DNA from: Carya illinoinensis
Taxonomy: Eukaryota > Streptophyta > Magnoliopsida > Fagales > Juglandaceae
DNA: 64,000 nt
NCBI RefSeq assembly: GCF_018687715.1
Contig: NC_056761.1
Coordinates: forward strand, 15,147,501 to 15,211,500
Reading direction: 5' to 3'
Part shown: positions 45,472-56,630 of the stretch, one piece after another
Position numbering within the stretch: the stretch's first letter is position 1
Layout of the letters: every line of letters begins with the position of its first letter
Notes under the pieces: generated by a model
Database searches by the model: none
The model's input: the letters and a program-made list of their open reading frames with translations, nothing else
What the model was told of the DNA's origin: nothing
Made by a program: the position numbers and the translations under genes

Positions 45472-46001
45472 TGTAACAACACCGGCTAGGCAAGAGGAGC
45501 ACACAATCGAGAAAAGCTTGGCAGCAGAAAAATGGAAGTGGAACCCTATCTTATGGAACTGACAACGACGGAAGAAAAAGAAGAAAAGTGAAGTGTGTGT
45601 TTTGTGTTGAGTTCAGAAGGAAGTACACGGGTGTTTCTTGATGAGCTGGGTCGTCTAGTACGTGGGCTTTAGTTTTGTTAAGGTTCGAAGCAGGCCAGCG
45701 TGGGCTGGGTGTTGATGGCCTTCTATATTATTGCTTATTGATTTACTTGTTGAGTATGTGTAAAAGGGGCATGCGCCTGAGTCCGTTTATTCCTTTTGGA
45801 GTCCATATGTAAGGCCCCTGTGGCCCAACATAGAGTTCCTTTTATGTTGGGTACCTGGAATGGAATGGAGTATCAGAAACATTTTATCAAAAATCCTATT
45901 TCTCCTCTCTATTTTCTGGAGGCGCTTTCTCTCGAAGAAAGCATTGCTATTTCCTTATCCATTTCTACCATTCCATCTGTTTTATTAACAGCAGCGTTAC
46001 A
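45472..46001 (+). repeat. 3' LTR of the chromovirus
   Basis: 530 bp, same ends as the 5' LTR and equal in length. Preceded by GAATGGAGAGGACA and followed by the target duplication GGAAC. Confidence 0.9.
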
Positions 46002-47433
46002 GGAACAACCAAAAGAGCATCTCTCTGTTTTTACACTCACGGAACAGAGCACGCCCATGCCATGGAAAACGATGATCAACACCACAGGGAGCCACCCGTG
46101 ATCAAACCACTGTACCACGAACAAGTTGTAGCCGAAGAACTCTGCCACCCCGCCATGCACGTAAACCTCCACCGCTAGCAGCGACAATCAACCACCGTGC
46201 GCCACAGACATGCACGGACGCAGCCCCAGTTTCTCACCCATTAAACAGAGCACTCTAGCCTTCTCTCCCACGCCAGAAGCCACCACGGAGAGCCATCACA
46301 TATTACGCCGCCAGCCACAGAAACCGAAGATGTCACTCCACGTCAGCCTCGCGCCACCACGTTCTCAAGCCGCCCATTTCCGTCGCCCCTTCTCTCTCTC
46401 TCTGTCTGTTGCTTTTTGCGTGACAGAGCTCTCTCTCCCTCTCTCGGCATCGCACCACCCTGAACTAAGGAGGTCGCCGAGTGCCGCCATCCTCGGTCCA
46501 GCCACCTTCGTCTCACCCGGCTCAGCCACCTGCTACTCCTCCCTCTCGGTAAGCTCTGCCGCAAGCCTCTCTTCCACTCTCCCGAGCCTCTGTTTCTCAA
46601 CTTTCTCTTCATATTATAAAGATGTGTTTTTAGGTTTTTAGTTTACTACATAACAAGATTACAAAGATGCCCTTGACCCTCGTTGCGTAAGAGCCCTCTG
46701 TTTTTTCGAACTACCTTTAGAATTTAATGGGCCTTGGAGCCTTAAGCCCATCCGGCCCAGAGCTTCTGATTCCTCATGTGGGCTTGTTTATTTTATTTGT
46801 ACTTGGGTTGGGCTTAATATTTTCAGTTGAGTTTTACTTAAATAAATATATTAGTCATGACTCATTTTTATAAGAAAATGTTTAGAGAATTTGAAATGTA
46901 TTTTAAAGTATGGAGCCCATTATTTTAGTTAATATTTCCTTTTGTCTTTTTAGTCGGATTTTAATAAATTATTATGTTGTACCTTAAATGGAAAAAACTA
47001 AGGAATATGTTGTGAGTTTTGAATAATATTATTATGTATTAATCTAAGTGTAATTAAATATGATTTTAGTCAAGTGGAATATTAGGACACGTTACCTAGA
47101 CATATTTAGTGACTTATAATACTTCGTATAGACAATGAGCTACGAAGTGAGATTCAGAAAGCAGTGCTAAGAGGTATGTAACTTGAGCACAAATTAAAAT
47201 CATCACAATTCAAGTTATATATAATATTATTAGATGGCCATTTAAATGCATGGTACCAATGTAATTCAATTTTAGGATGGATGCACAAGTCACAGACTTA
47301 AGCATGGTTCATCATGGTATGCCAAAATACTATCAACGGCTCCCCTCGCGACTTAGGGACGTGGGGTCGGTATACAACTTCGCACACAAGATTAAGTGTG
47401 TTGGCCAATTAGATCAATCAGTTAAGTCAGATA

Positions 47434-48273
47434 TGTAACTCTTGGTCCCGCAGGGATCGAAGAGTTACTTCATATCACTTAAACTCATATTTTAACAATA
47501 TAATTACAGTCTCCAAATTCTCGATATCATATAGAAATTGTGATTCAGACTAATTTTCTCAATATAATTAATTTTCCAAAATTCTAAGTCATCATAACAC
47601 AATAAAATTTTTTAATAAACTTCGTCAATACACATATAGAAACTCTCTAAGCTTAAACTACCATTCTTAAATCACCTCACCTAAAGCTTCATAACCTGAT
47701 CCTTGGCTGAAAATATCCAAAATCATCTGAAAAATATTGTGGAGATAAAGGGTGAGTTATTAATAACTCAGTACGCAGAGCACATATACTAATATGTAAA
47801 CATGAGCATTTATAACGTTCAGAATACAAAACAAAACATTTTATTTCAGAATGCAGAAACAGATCTTGTTACAAAACATCACAGCGAAACTTTTTAGAAA
47901 ATAAACTTTTCCCAAAAACAAAAAATTCTTTGGCATATCCAATCGAAACATCATATTCATATAATGTCATAGCATCACATCGGGACAAATACCATATTTA
48001 ACCCCCATGGTAGGGTTGTACCACATTATACCCGTGGTGAGGCCGTATGTCACTATTATACCCATGACGGGGCGGTATGCCACTATTATATCCATGGCAG
48101 GGCCATATCAAACCTAAGATAAAATCATAATCCACCAAAATAGAAATTTTAGGCGTTTAGTCTACTTAAAATAAATATTATATATATATGAAAACTCAAA
48201 TGGGCTTTTTGCACGTAAATCCAATTTTTTTTAAAAAAAAAAAAATAGCATGGCACTGGACTCGGGTTTTACA
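47434..48273 (+). mobile_element. Solo LTR of the TGTAAC...GGGTTTTACA family, internally shortened, 840 bp
   Basis: Ends and inner landmarks (TATTGTGGAGATAAAGGGTG; AACATGAGCATTTATA; GGCACTGGACTCGGGTTTTACA) match the 2722-bp copy at 21911-24632, but the middle, corresponding to about 22440-24480, is missing. Flanks are AGATA and AGATC. They sit in a longer near-repeat of 23 bp (47411-47433 and 48274-48296), so a simple 5-bp duplication is uncertain. Confidence 0.65.
47990..48112 (+). repeat. Minisatellite, about four units of roughly 31 bp
   Basis: Imperfect units of the type CACTATTATACCCATGACGG with a GGGGCGGTATGC-like continuation repeat about four times. The longer solo LTR has only one or two such units at the same place (near 22410-22440). 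Confidence 0.7.
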
Positions 48274-48718
48274 AGATCAGTCAGTTAATTTAGATAAATA
48301 AATCATGCATAGCATAAACATCAGTATGAACAATCATAAATTTAAGCTCTCGGCATGAAAACTTTATGTTTATTATGTTTACGTTGTGATAGATTTCTTG
48401 TTGAGTCTTCCATTCATTTTAGTTTACTTTACTTCATGTCTTTTAACCATCCAAGTGAGGATGACGAATACAAGCAGGCAGGCCATGATTAGAAGGAGCA
48501 GTTGATTTAGTTTCAGACTTTCTAGAATAAAATTGCTTTTATGGCATAAATTTGTTCAGTTTATTCATTTAAGTTTTTGGAAGACATTTTATTAGACAAA
48601 TCTTTTATGAAATAAATGCTCATTTCATGTTATTAAATATGATAATATGATATCTCTTGTTGGGTTTATTTTATGAAAAACACGTGACACTCCTAGCCTA
48701 CTGGAAGGGGGTGTTACA

Positions 48719-50790
48719 AAAGCCATACTCAATATTTGGAGCACTCAACCAATGTATTCAAGGTCCTCCAAGAGAATCTACTATTTGTGAACCTTAAGAA
48801 GTTCACATTCATGACTAACTGAGTTGTTTTCTTAGGATATGTTGTGAGTGCAGATGCAGTGCATATAGATGCAGACAAGGTGAAGGCTATTCTTGAGTGG
48901 CCTATCCCCAAGCTCAATGACTTAGCCTCTTTTTGTAGGAGATTCATCTGCAATTTTAGCACCATCATTGCTCCAATGATGGAAGTGGTGAAAAAGGAGT
49001 TCCATTGGACAAAAGAGGTTGCAATAAATTTTGAGTTACTCAAATTCAAGCTAGTTGAGGCTTCAATGTTAATCCTCCCCAACTTTTCCAAGCCTTTTCT
49101 AGTAGAATGTGATGCTTCAAATGCTGAAATTGGAGCTGTATTAATGCAAGAGAAGAGGACAATGGTGTATTTTAATGAAAAACTCAATGATAAAAGGTAA
49201 AAATACTCAACTTATAACAATGAGTTGTATGCCATTGTGCAAGCACTTCAGCATTGGGAGCAGTATTTGTTTGGAGTTGAATTCATCCTATACTCTGACC
49301 ATAAGGCTTTGATATTTTTAAAGGGGCAAAAGAAGTTAAATTCAAGGCATCCAGAATGGGTTTCATACTTGGATAAGTTCCACTATGTCTTACAACACAA
49401 ACCTGTAAGTTCTAACAAAGTGACTGATGCCTTGAGCCACACTTTGCTCACTACTCTTTCTTTTGAATTCATTGGTCTTGAGTTATTACCTGATCATCAT
49501 GCCTTGGATGTTTTCTTTTCAAAAATCTTGCAAGAGTTGAATAATGGAACGAATAAGTGATCAATGGCTACTTCTTCAAAGGAAACCAGCTTAACATTCC
49601 CGAATGATCATTGAGAATGTTTGTTATTGAGGAGCTGCATGTTGGAGGCTTAGAAAGACACTTTGGAAGAGATAAAATATAAGCTCTTATCAAGCAACGA
49701 TATTTTTTGCCAGCTATGAAGAATGATATAGCTAGATATGACCAAAGATGTCTAGTTTGTCAAAGAGTCAAAGGAGGAGTCCAAAACACTGGTTTATACC
49801 AGCCAATACCAATCACAAATGCCCCTTGGTAAGATCTCTCGATGGTTTATACTAACCAATACCAATCCAACATACTGGTGTATTTTTGTTGTTGTACATC
49901 GCTTTTCAAAAATAGCACACTCCATTCCTTGCAAGAATTCTACGGATGCTTCAAATATTACTACCTTGTTTTTTAGAGAGGTGGTAAATTTGCATAGAGT
50001 CCCTAAGACCATCACTTTAGATCGAGATCTCAAGTTTGTGAGTCACTTTGGAAGCTTATGGGAAACAAGTTGCAATTCTCAAGTGCATACCATCCCGGGC
50101 AAACTAAAGTGGTAAATAAATCATTTGGAAACTTGTTGAGAAGTTTAGTTGGAGAAAATTCAAAAAGGTGGGAGTTCGATATTTCACAAGCTTAGTTGGC
50201 ATACAGTAACTCTATCAACCGATCTACAAAGAAGTCTCCATTTGAAGTTGTATATGGAAAGAAACTAATCATATACTAGAAATCAGTTGAAGCAATCCAA
50301 AGAAAACTACAAGTCTAAGGCAATTTACAAAGGAGAAAATTGGACTTAAATGAAGGAGATTTGGTCATGGTCTACTTAAGAAATGAAAGGTTTCCCATTG
50401 GAACCTACAACAAACTCAAACAAAGAAAAATTGGTCCTTGCTAGATTTTGAATAAGTTGAGGCCTCGTGCATACAAAGTTGAACTACCGAAAGGGCTTGT
50501 AGTTAGTTCTACCTTTAATTGATGCCACCTTTTGAAGAAAAAAAGTCCGTAATAAGTTAAGGTTTTCAAAATATATAGCACACCAAATCCCCTCCGTGAG
50601 TCTATTGAAATTTTGCATGTTGGTTCCATCGCTACCCTCCATGGAACCTATACTCAATATTTGGTACATTGGCAAGGGAAACCAAATTCTGAGGATGCTT
50701 GAATTTCAAGTGAGGAGCTTAAGAAGATTAGCAAACAACTATGGGAAGAATTGACTTGCAACTTGAGGGCAAGTTCTCTTGAGTAAGAGG
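48719..50790 (+). pseudogene. Galadriel-like chromovirus pol (RT, RNase H, integrase, chromodomain), right part of split gene
   Basis: Continues the RT from 39628: TQYLEHSTNVFKVLQENLLF, then FLGYVVSADAVHIDADKVKA and ILEWP (the RT thumb). RNase H: FLVECDASNAEIGAVLMQE and LYSDHKALIFLKGQ (to 49560). Integrase pieces: VVVHRFSKIAHSIPCKNSTD at about 49890-49950 and DRDLKFVSHFGSLW at about 50020-50060, with the zinc region at 49620-49760 badly damaged. A chromodomain remnant, YTQYLVHWQGKPNSEDA then a stop and ISSEEL, lies near 50650-50720. There are many stops and a few frameshifts. It is older than the LTR element that splits it. Confidence 0.8.
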
Positions 50791-50797
50791 GGAATAA

Positions 50798-51376
50798 TGC
50801 AGTAGCACAGATGTTGATGTGGCACAGTGACATGGCAACCTGACCTGGCGGCTGAGGAGGCATATGGCATGTGTGCTGGACAGAATCTCTAGTGTGCTGT
50901 TATTTATTTTAAAATTTGAATTTAAGCATTTATGTGTCTTGTATAGTGTGTTAGACATAGGAAATAGTTAAGTACTTAATATTTATAACTGCTGTAAGTT
51001 GTTTAAAGTAATTACTAATACATTGGAAAGTTGTATTTGGCCTTAAGATAATATCCCTACCGTTAATCATATACTTTCTATTTGAACACAAGGAAATGTT
51101 CAAAATAAATAGATAATTTTGAGTTTAAAACTCTCTTGCAAATTTTGCATTTGAAGTTGAGTGCATCTCCTTCTTCCATCAAGTGTTTGACAATGTTGAG
51201 TGACATCCTAGGTTATCTATCTTTGTGTAAGTGTTTGGAGGTTGTGTGAGCGACATCAAATTTTGAAAGTGTTGAGTGACATCCTAGGTTATCTATCTTT
51301 ATTTTCCTTCATTTGTTCTCTCAATAAAATCCACCAAATCCATTTGTATTCATTTTGTAGCTTTCGAGCTGTATCA
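50798..51376 (+). repeat. 3' LTR of the Galadriel-like chromovirus
   Basis: Follows the purine tract GTAAGAGGGGAATAA, begins TGCAGTAGCACAGATG and ends near GAGCTGTATCA. It contains a direct repeat of TGTTGAGTGACATCCTAGG with ATCTATCTTT (about 51197-51231 and 51269-51303). Its right end recurs inverted at 39425-39545. Confidence 0.65.
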
Positions 51377-52204
51377 GCTTGATCTTAGTGGGCTTGGGCT
51401 CAGTTCTTGAGCTAAATCAGAATTTTACTTTCTAAAAATTGAAAAATCATAGTTCTAGTGTGACCCTACCTTTCCTAATTTAGAAACTTGAAGGTTCAAG
51501 ATGTAACAATCTCTCATTCTTATAAAAACTCCGTCCTCGAAATTTGTTCATATATTTATCGAAGAGTGAAGGGTTTTTGCTCCTCATTAGGGATGAAAAA
51601 ATACGAAAACCAATTGAACTGGCCTGGATCGGAGTTCAATTTGGTCTATAAGCGGTCCGATGTGGTCTTGGTTTTCATATATTGAAAACTAGTTTAAATT
51701 GAAATGGACTTGTATATATATATTTATAACTTTTTATATTATATTATATATATTATATGCTAAATTGCTAATTAATATAACATGAAATTTTAATCTTATC
51801 ATTCAAGTCTATTAATCTTATAATATAAAATTAATATAATGTGTGATATAACAGAAAATTAATTTTATAATTTTTAATATAACATTTGATATAATATATA
51901 AATTTTAATCTTATACTATAAAATTAATATAACATAGAATGTTAATCTTAAACATATACATTAATATTAAGTTATTAATATAAACTTACTTTCGATATAA
52001 TATATATTTGGCATAATAAATTTTAATACATATATATTCTTTTCATAAATGTATTTTTACACATTTAATCATATATATATTCATATAAAAAGTCTAGAAC
52101 TTGTAAATTATTTTGGTTCTTCTTGATTTCTTTGTCATGGAGATTTGAGGCTAATTATAACTAAATGAGAACTTGTACTTTTGTGAGATGGGGAAAAAAA
52201 ATAA

Positions 52205-52470
52205 ATTGTTTTTTAGAGTGCATGCATATACTACACGAATTAAGTCGATAGCTAGCTCAAGCCAACGGTCAATACGTTCTTTGCCCAAGAGCAGGGTCAC
52301 CAACATGTGGAAACGTGCAGTTGAAAATTAAGACCGAGCTAGCTCGACATTAAGGTTGCCGTGCACCATTTAAGGGGCTAGAAAATGTAGACATTCCAAT
52401 GAAAAATCAACCATGACTAATTAATGGGCATCATGTCCTTTGCATTGTCTAGAGGGTCTACAAATGCAAT
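52205..52470 (+). repeat. Direct duplication, first copy
   Basis: Shares TATACTACACGAA, CAAGCC-ACGG-CAATA, GTGGAAAC-TGCAGTT and GTGCACCATTTAAGGGG-TAGAAAATG with 53155-53345, about 0.93 kb downstream in the same orientation. A third partial echo (GCGGTTAGAAAATGTAGTTA) is at about 53494. Confidence 0.7.
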
Positions 52471-52699
52471 TGCCCAGAACCGAAGTTATAAATTAAACAA
52501 TTAATAATAATAATAGTAATAATAATAATTAAAATAATTATGAGATGAGCTAATTTAGTTTTATAAAACCAAACCAGTTTTAAATATCAACCTCACTCAT
52601 TCTTCATTTGAGTACTTCAATCAAATTTTAAAAAATGTGATTTTAAAAATACATATAGAAAAATCAATGTTAGTGCTCCAAAAGACTTCCCGGCAAAGC

Positions 52700-52935
52700 T
52701 ACAACACTACGAAATTCTCATCGATAATGACTGACAAATCCAAATAGTACTCATTTAATGGGATAGGAAGAAGAATATCAAGCGCTCTAATTTGTGAGAT
52801 GATGTTTGGAAAATTGGAATAAGGCTACCTTGCATGAAAGCTGCCACTCACTAATGATAATGGTAGAAGATATGAGTCTTTCAGGATCCATCCATCCCTA
52901 CGAAACATCATAACTTTTGAAGTTGAAAAGCATAC
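52700..52935 (+). repeat. Inverted repeat, left arm
   Basis: The reverse complement matches 54575-54795: CTTTTCAACTTCAAAAGTT, GATGTTTCGTAGGGATGG, CATCATCTCACAAA, ACTATTTGGATTTGTCA and CGATGAGA recur in order. About 225 bp per arm with moderate divergence. The arms look like former exon or gene debris but no family is recognised. Confidence 0.75.
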
Positions 52936-53154
52936 AATTAAATTACAATTAAATTATAATAAATACTATAGATACAAATAAATTATAAAAAAATAATTTT
53001 ATAAATTAAAATTATTTTATGTAATTTATTAATTATAAAATTATTTTTACTATAAAATAAATCTAATAGATTATATAAAAATTATGTCAATTTATAAAAT
53101 TATTTTTATATAATCTCTTTATAGAGTCATCTTAAATTAAATTATAGACTTTTT

Positions 53155-53345
53155 TGAGGGCGTATACTACACGAAGTGGATAAATTCAAGCCGACGGCCA
53201 ATAGATTCGTGTGGAAACATGCAGTTTTCAACTAACACTCGACTTTTTAAGGCTGCGTGCACCATTTAAGGGGTTAGAAAATGTAGACCAGATGTCTGCA
53301 TTTTTAATTAATGGGCATGTCTCTTGCATTGACCAGATGTATGTC
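53155..53345 (+). repeat. Direct duplication, second copy
   Basis: Diverged copy of 52205-52470, with a shorter middle section. Non-coding. Confidence 0.7.
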
Positions 53346-53552
53346 TAAAAAACTCAAGGGGAATAAGTAGTCCCCATGAATTTGATAAAATGAATATGAT
53401 AAAGTTAATGTCTTGTATATTATTCCAGCAGGCTGCCACACAACTTCCATTGACATGTGATCAACAACCGGCCTTATGATTATCTAATTAAGCGGTTAGA
53501 AAATGTAGTTATTCCAATAATAAATCAATCACAACTCTCATTTGAATAACGA

Positions 53553-53722
53553 GATAAGATAAGAAAGTTTTAGAATTATTATTGTTTTAAAATTTGAAAA
53601 AGTTGAATTGATATTTAAAAAAAAAAATAAATTGTGTATTGTATTTATTTGAGAATTTGAAAACATTATGATGATGAGATAAGATGAATTAAAATGATTT
53701 TTTAATCCAAATGGGGCCTTAA
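53553..53722 (-). mobile_element. MITE, ATCTCATC family (copy 4)
   Basis: Contains ATTATTGTTTTAAAATTTGA, AAAAGTTGAATTGATATTT and ATTATGATGATGAGATAAGA, ending TCCAAATGGGGCC. These are complements of the 27511-27723 copy, in the opposite orientation. Confidence 0.5.
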
Positions 53723-54331
53723 TTAATAAGCATGTCTTTTTTAACCTGCATTACATGCGATCCACAGCCTTATAATGACATGTTTTAATTAAGGACGAGA
53801 CACAAGCGGTGACCAGAGTAGGATTCCTTTTTATAATTTTATGATATGTTTTCAAATATTCAACTATTTTTTAAATTAAACATATTTTATTATTTTTAAA
53901 AATAAAAAAAATATAAATCTTTAAAAAATACTTCATTAACCATTAAGTAAAAAAATTTAAAAAACTAATGCCATATTTGGACACCACCCAAATTCTTAAA
54001 GCTTCTAAAAAATTTTCATAATTTTGTTATTTCTGAAATATCATTCAAATACAAAATATTTTTCTTTTGTTTTTATCTATCAATCTTTTATGGCTCTTTT
54101 TAACTTAAAAAAAAATGATGATATTATAAATATATAAACAGAAATGCTAAAACCACACATGGGAATCCTGACAATAGTTTTTTTAATAATTAAGGAAGTG
54201 TTATTTAAAGATGTTGTAATTTTTTTTATATATTTAAAAGTATTAAAAATGTACATGAAAAAAAAAAGAAAAAAAAATACACTGTCGGGATTCCAATCGA
54301 TTAAGATCCTATGTGTGGCTATAGAGCCACT

Positions 54332-54356
54332 CATATATATATATATATATATATAT
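54332..54356. repeat. (AT)n microsatellite
   Basis: About 12 AT units. No other signal. Confidence 0.9.
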
Positions 54357-54574
54357 AATCTATTCATTATCTCAATTTTTATCGTCCTCTTATCATTTCA
54401 TAATATAACATTAAATAATAAATTTATAAATAAAATATAATAAATAATTTTTAATCATATAACATAATAACATCAACTTTATGCAATCTTGATTTTAGAC
54501 GCTTGGTTGTAGAGTACAAACCTGATTGGAGTTTGAAATAAAGTTATCCAGATTAGACAGATTAGAGTACAAAT

Positions 54575-54795
54575 TGGAGACTTTTCAGCTTCAAAAGTTC
54601 TGACGTTTCGTAACGATGGAAGGATCCTCAAGGACTCGGATTTTCCGTCATTAATATTGAGTGACCGTTTGCAAGGCTTGTCTTTATTCCTAACATCATC
54701 TCACAAAAAATTAGCCAATGAGCTTGCAATTCTTGGACCTGCCTCATTTTGCTGACTATTTGGATTTGTCAATTAACGATCGATGAGAGTTTCCT
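54575..54795 (-). repeat. Inverted repeat, right arm
   Basis: Matches the reverse complement of 52700-52935. The loop between the arms is about 1.64 kb and holds the second direct duplication and a MITE. Confidence 0.75.
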
Positions 54796-56630
54796 AGAAA
54801 TATCATTACTGAAATAATATATATTTTCTTCCATTTTTATTATTACCGACTTACATCATTTAATTATAAATTCAATGAATATTATATATAATTATATATA
54901 TAACAATTTTTGTAGAAAGACGAGTACAATTTTTGTAAAAAGTTATAAATGTTTTAATTATTACGAGCACAACATTTTTCTATATGGTTAACCTAACCTT
55001 CGTAATTAAAGATTTCTTTATTCCAAAAATGAATAAATCAACTAAAAATTCATGAATTATAAATTCAATGAATATTATATATAATTATATATATAACATT
55101 ATTTTTTCTTTATCTTTTTAAATATTTAAGATGTTATCATAGAAAAATTCAATAAAATATTAATAAACACGAAGTAGTTTAATCATTTTAAAACTACATT
55201 AATTCGATTATTAAATGAAGTAGATTGGATTTATCCGATTAACCGAGTTCCAACTATTCCTAAATAGGCCGTAAGCTAATGGCGTTGTGGCTCGAAGTAA
55301 ATCTATTTCAGGGGGCACGATATAGAAGATTTGCATATGCCAACAACACGAGACTGACATTTTAGACTCTTGTAGTTGTTACCCAATGAAACTTATCTCA
55401 AGAACTGAAAGAGAAATAAAGAACAGGGCACAATGCTAAGAGAAACCAAAAACAGAGAAGAAAAATAGAAACTATGATTTCTCATGATTTTCTTGTTCTT
55501 ACTGAACAAGAAACTATCATATTTGTTTTGTCCCTTAGATATGTACATATTCTACCAGTGACCTTACTTTAAGCGATAAATCTTTACTTAACCATGATTT
55601 ATCCATAATATTAATTCAATATTAGTTCTAATTAATTACCATCAAACCATGCATTGTGGCTCACGGAAATTGATTACAAAACATTGCTTTACAATTTAGT
55701 CATGTCTTGATCTGGTATACAAATTATAAATTTCTTTTCATTTTAACGTACTCTACTAATATGATTAGCTAAAACATATATTTATAATAAAAAAAGGTGA
55801 CGCAACTAATCATATTAGTAAAATGACTACACATTAAATTTTTGATATAACATATATAAAGCCAAGTTTGTAAGATTTTTTGTCTCTTTGAGTGCTTCTA
55901 TTTGTTGACATTATTCTTCTATATATGTTGTTGTATTAGATTATGCAAAATTATGTCTAGTTCTCTTCTTTTTTATTTCACTTTATTTATATATTTATTT
56001 ATTTATTTTTGTTGCTTTGATTGCTCAACGAAATTGCATTTAATAGCTAATTTGATGGTTTTTTTTTTAAATATTCAGTACTCTAAACTAGCACTAGCAA
56101 ACCTGCTAATGATATCCATAACTACTAAAGATTAAAAATTTGCACTCTGAGTTCAAATTTGATCGTTAAAATCCATAATAATAACACATATGACGTAATT
56201 TTTACCAAATTTTAAAGATTTGAATCATTTGATAGTTAATTGAGGTATTAATTATTAATTTTAATAATTTATTATATATATTAAAGCAGGTCAAAGTTGA
56301 AAGACATTAATCATGTAATGTTTCTGAGTTGGAGATCGAACTGTTTATCCCCGTCGAACTGAGGAGCAATTTGTAGAGTTTTGGTCAGAAACAGCAGTAA
56401 TTGCATACTTAATGTTGATATTAGACCCTTTGAAAAGTGGTGTCGAGCTTACAACAATTTTCTAAAATGTGAATGATTGATGTTGATATAATCTGCATAA
56501 TTTTTCTTCACTCGTCCACGTCGCACAGAGCATTAATATTCTTATAATCGATAATTTCAGGCGTATAATCTACATAATTTTTCTTCACTTTGGTATTGCG
56601 AAAGCCTTACCTAAGAATGACGTTAATTTC

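Larger units (their letters stand above)
40541..46001 (+). mobile_element. Complete but inactive Ty3/gypsy chromovirus, 5461 bp
   Basis: Two 530-bp LTRs (TGTAACAACACC...GTTACA) are bounded by the target duplication GGAAC (40536-40540, 46002-46006). A primer site, AGTGGTATCCAGAGC, follows the 5' LTR, and a purine-rich GAATGGAGAGGACA precedes the 3' LTR. The order is gag, protease, RT-RNase H, integrase, chromodomain, as in chromoviruses. The body has two or three frameshifts and many in-frame stops, and the RT lacks its YxDD segment. The LTRs differ by roughly 30 substitutions by eye, so the insertion is older than the copia element at 14153. Confidence 0.9.
39629..48718 (+). mobile_element. 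Solo LTR, TGTAATGACC...GTGTTACA family, itself hit by two further insertions
   Basis: Starts TGTAATGACCCGGACCAAT and ends GAAGGGGGTGTTACA, flanked by AAAGC (39624-39628, 48719-48723). After subtracting the chromovirus at 40541-46001 and the smaller LTR at 47434-48273, about 2.8 kb remain, with no gag or pol of its own, so a solo LTR is the simplest reading. GC-rich DNA at 46010-46600 with CT-rich tracts probably represents its promoter or leader part. The insertion interrupts the RT of an older chromovirus precisely. Confidence 0.75.
51377..56612. other. AT-rich intergenic DNA, no gene seen
   Basis: Low-complexity A/T sequence dominates, for example 51700-52100 and 52940-53140. Listed separately are one MITE, a direct and an inverted duplication and a TA microsatellite. 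A second direct repeat, ATTATAAATTCAATGAATAT followed by TATATAATTATATATATAAC, occurs at about 54863-54904 and 55057-55098. Frames here are short and unsupported. Confidence 0.5.

Noticed and set aside
46210..46641. 143-codon frame in the GC-rich part of the solo LTR
   Set aside because: Low-complexity Ser/Pro-rich translation of CT-rich leader-type DNA; no homology recognised and it lies within an LTR.
54080..54440. Opposed frames with hydrophobic Ile/Tyr-rich translation
   Set aside because: Produced by TA microsatellite and A/T tracts.
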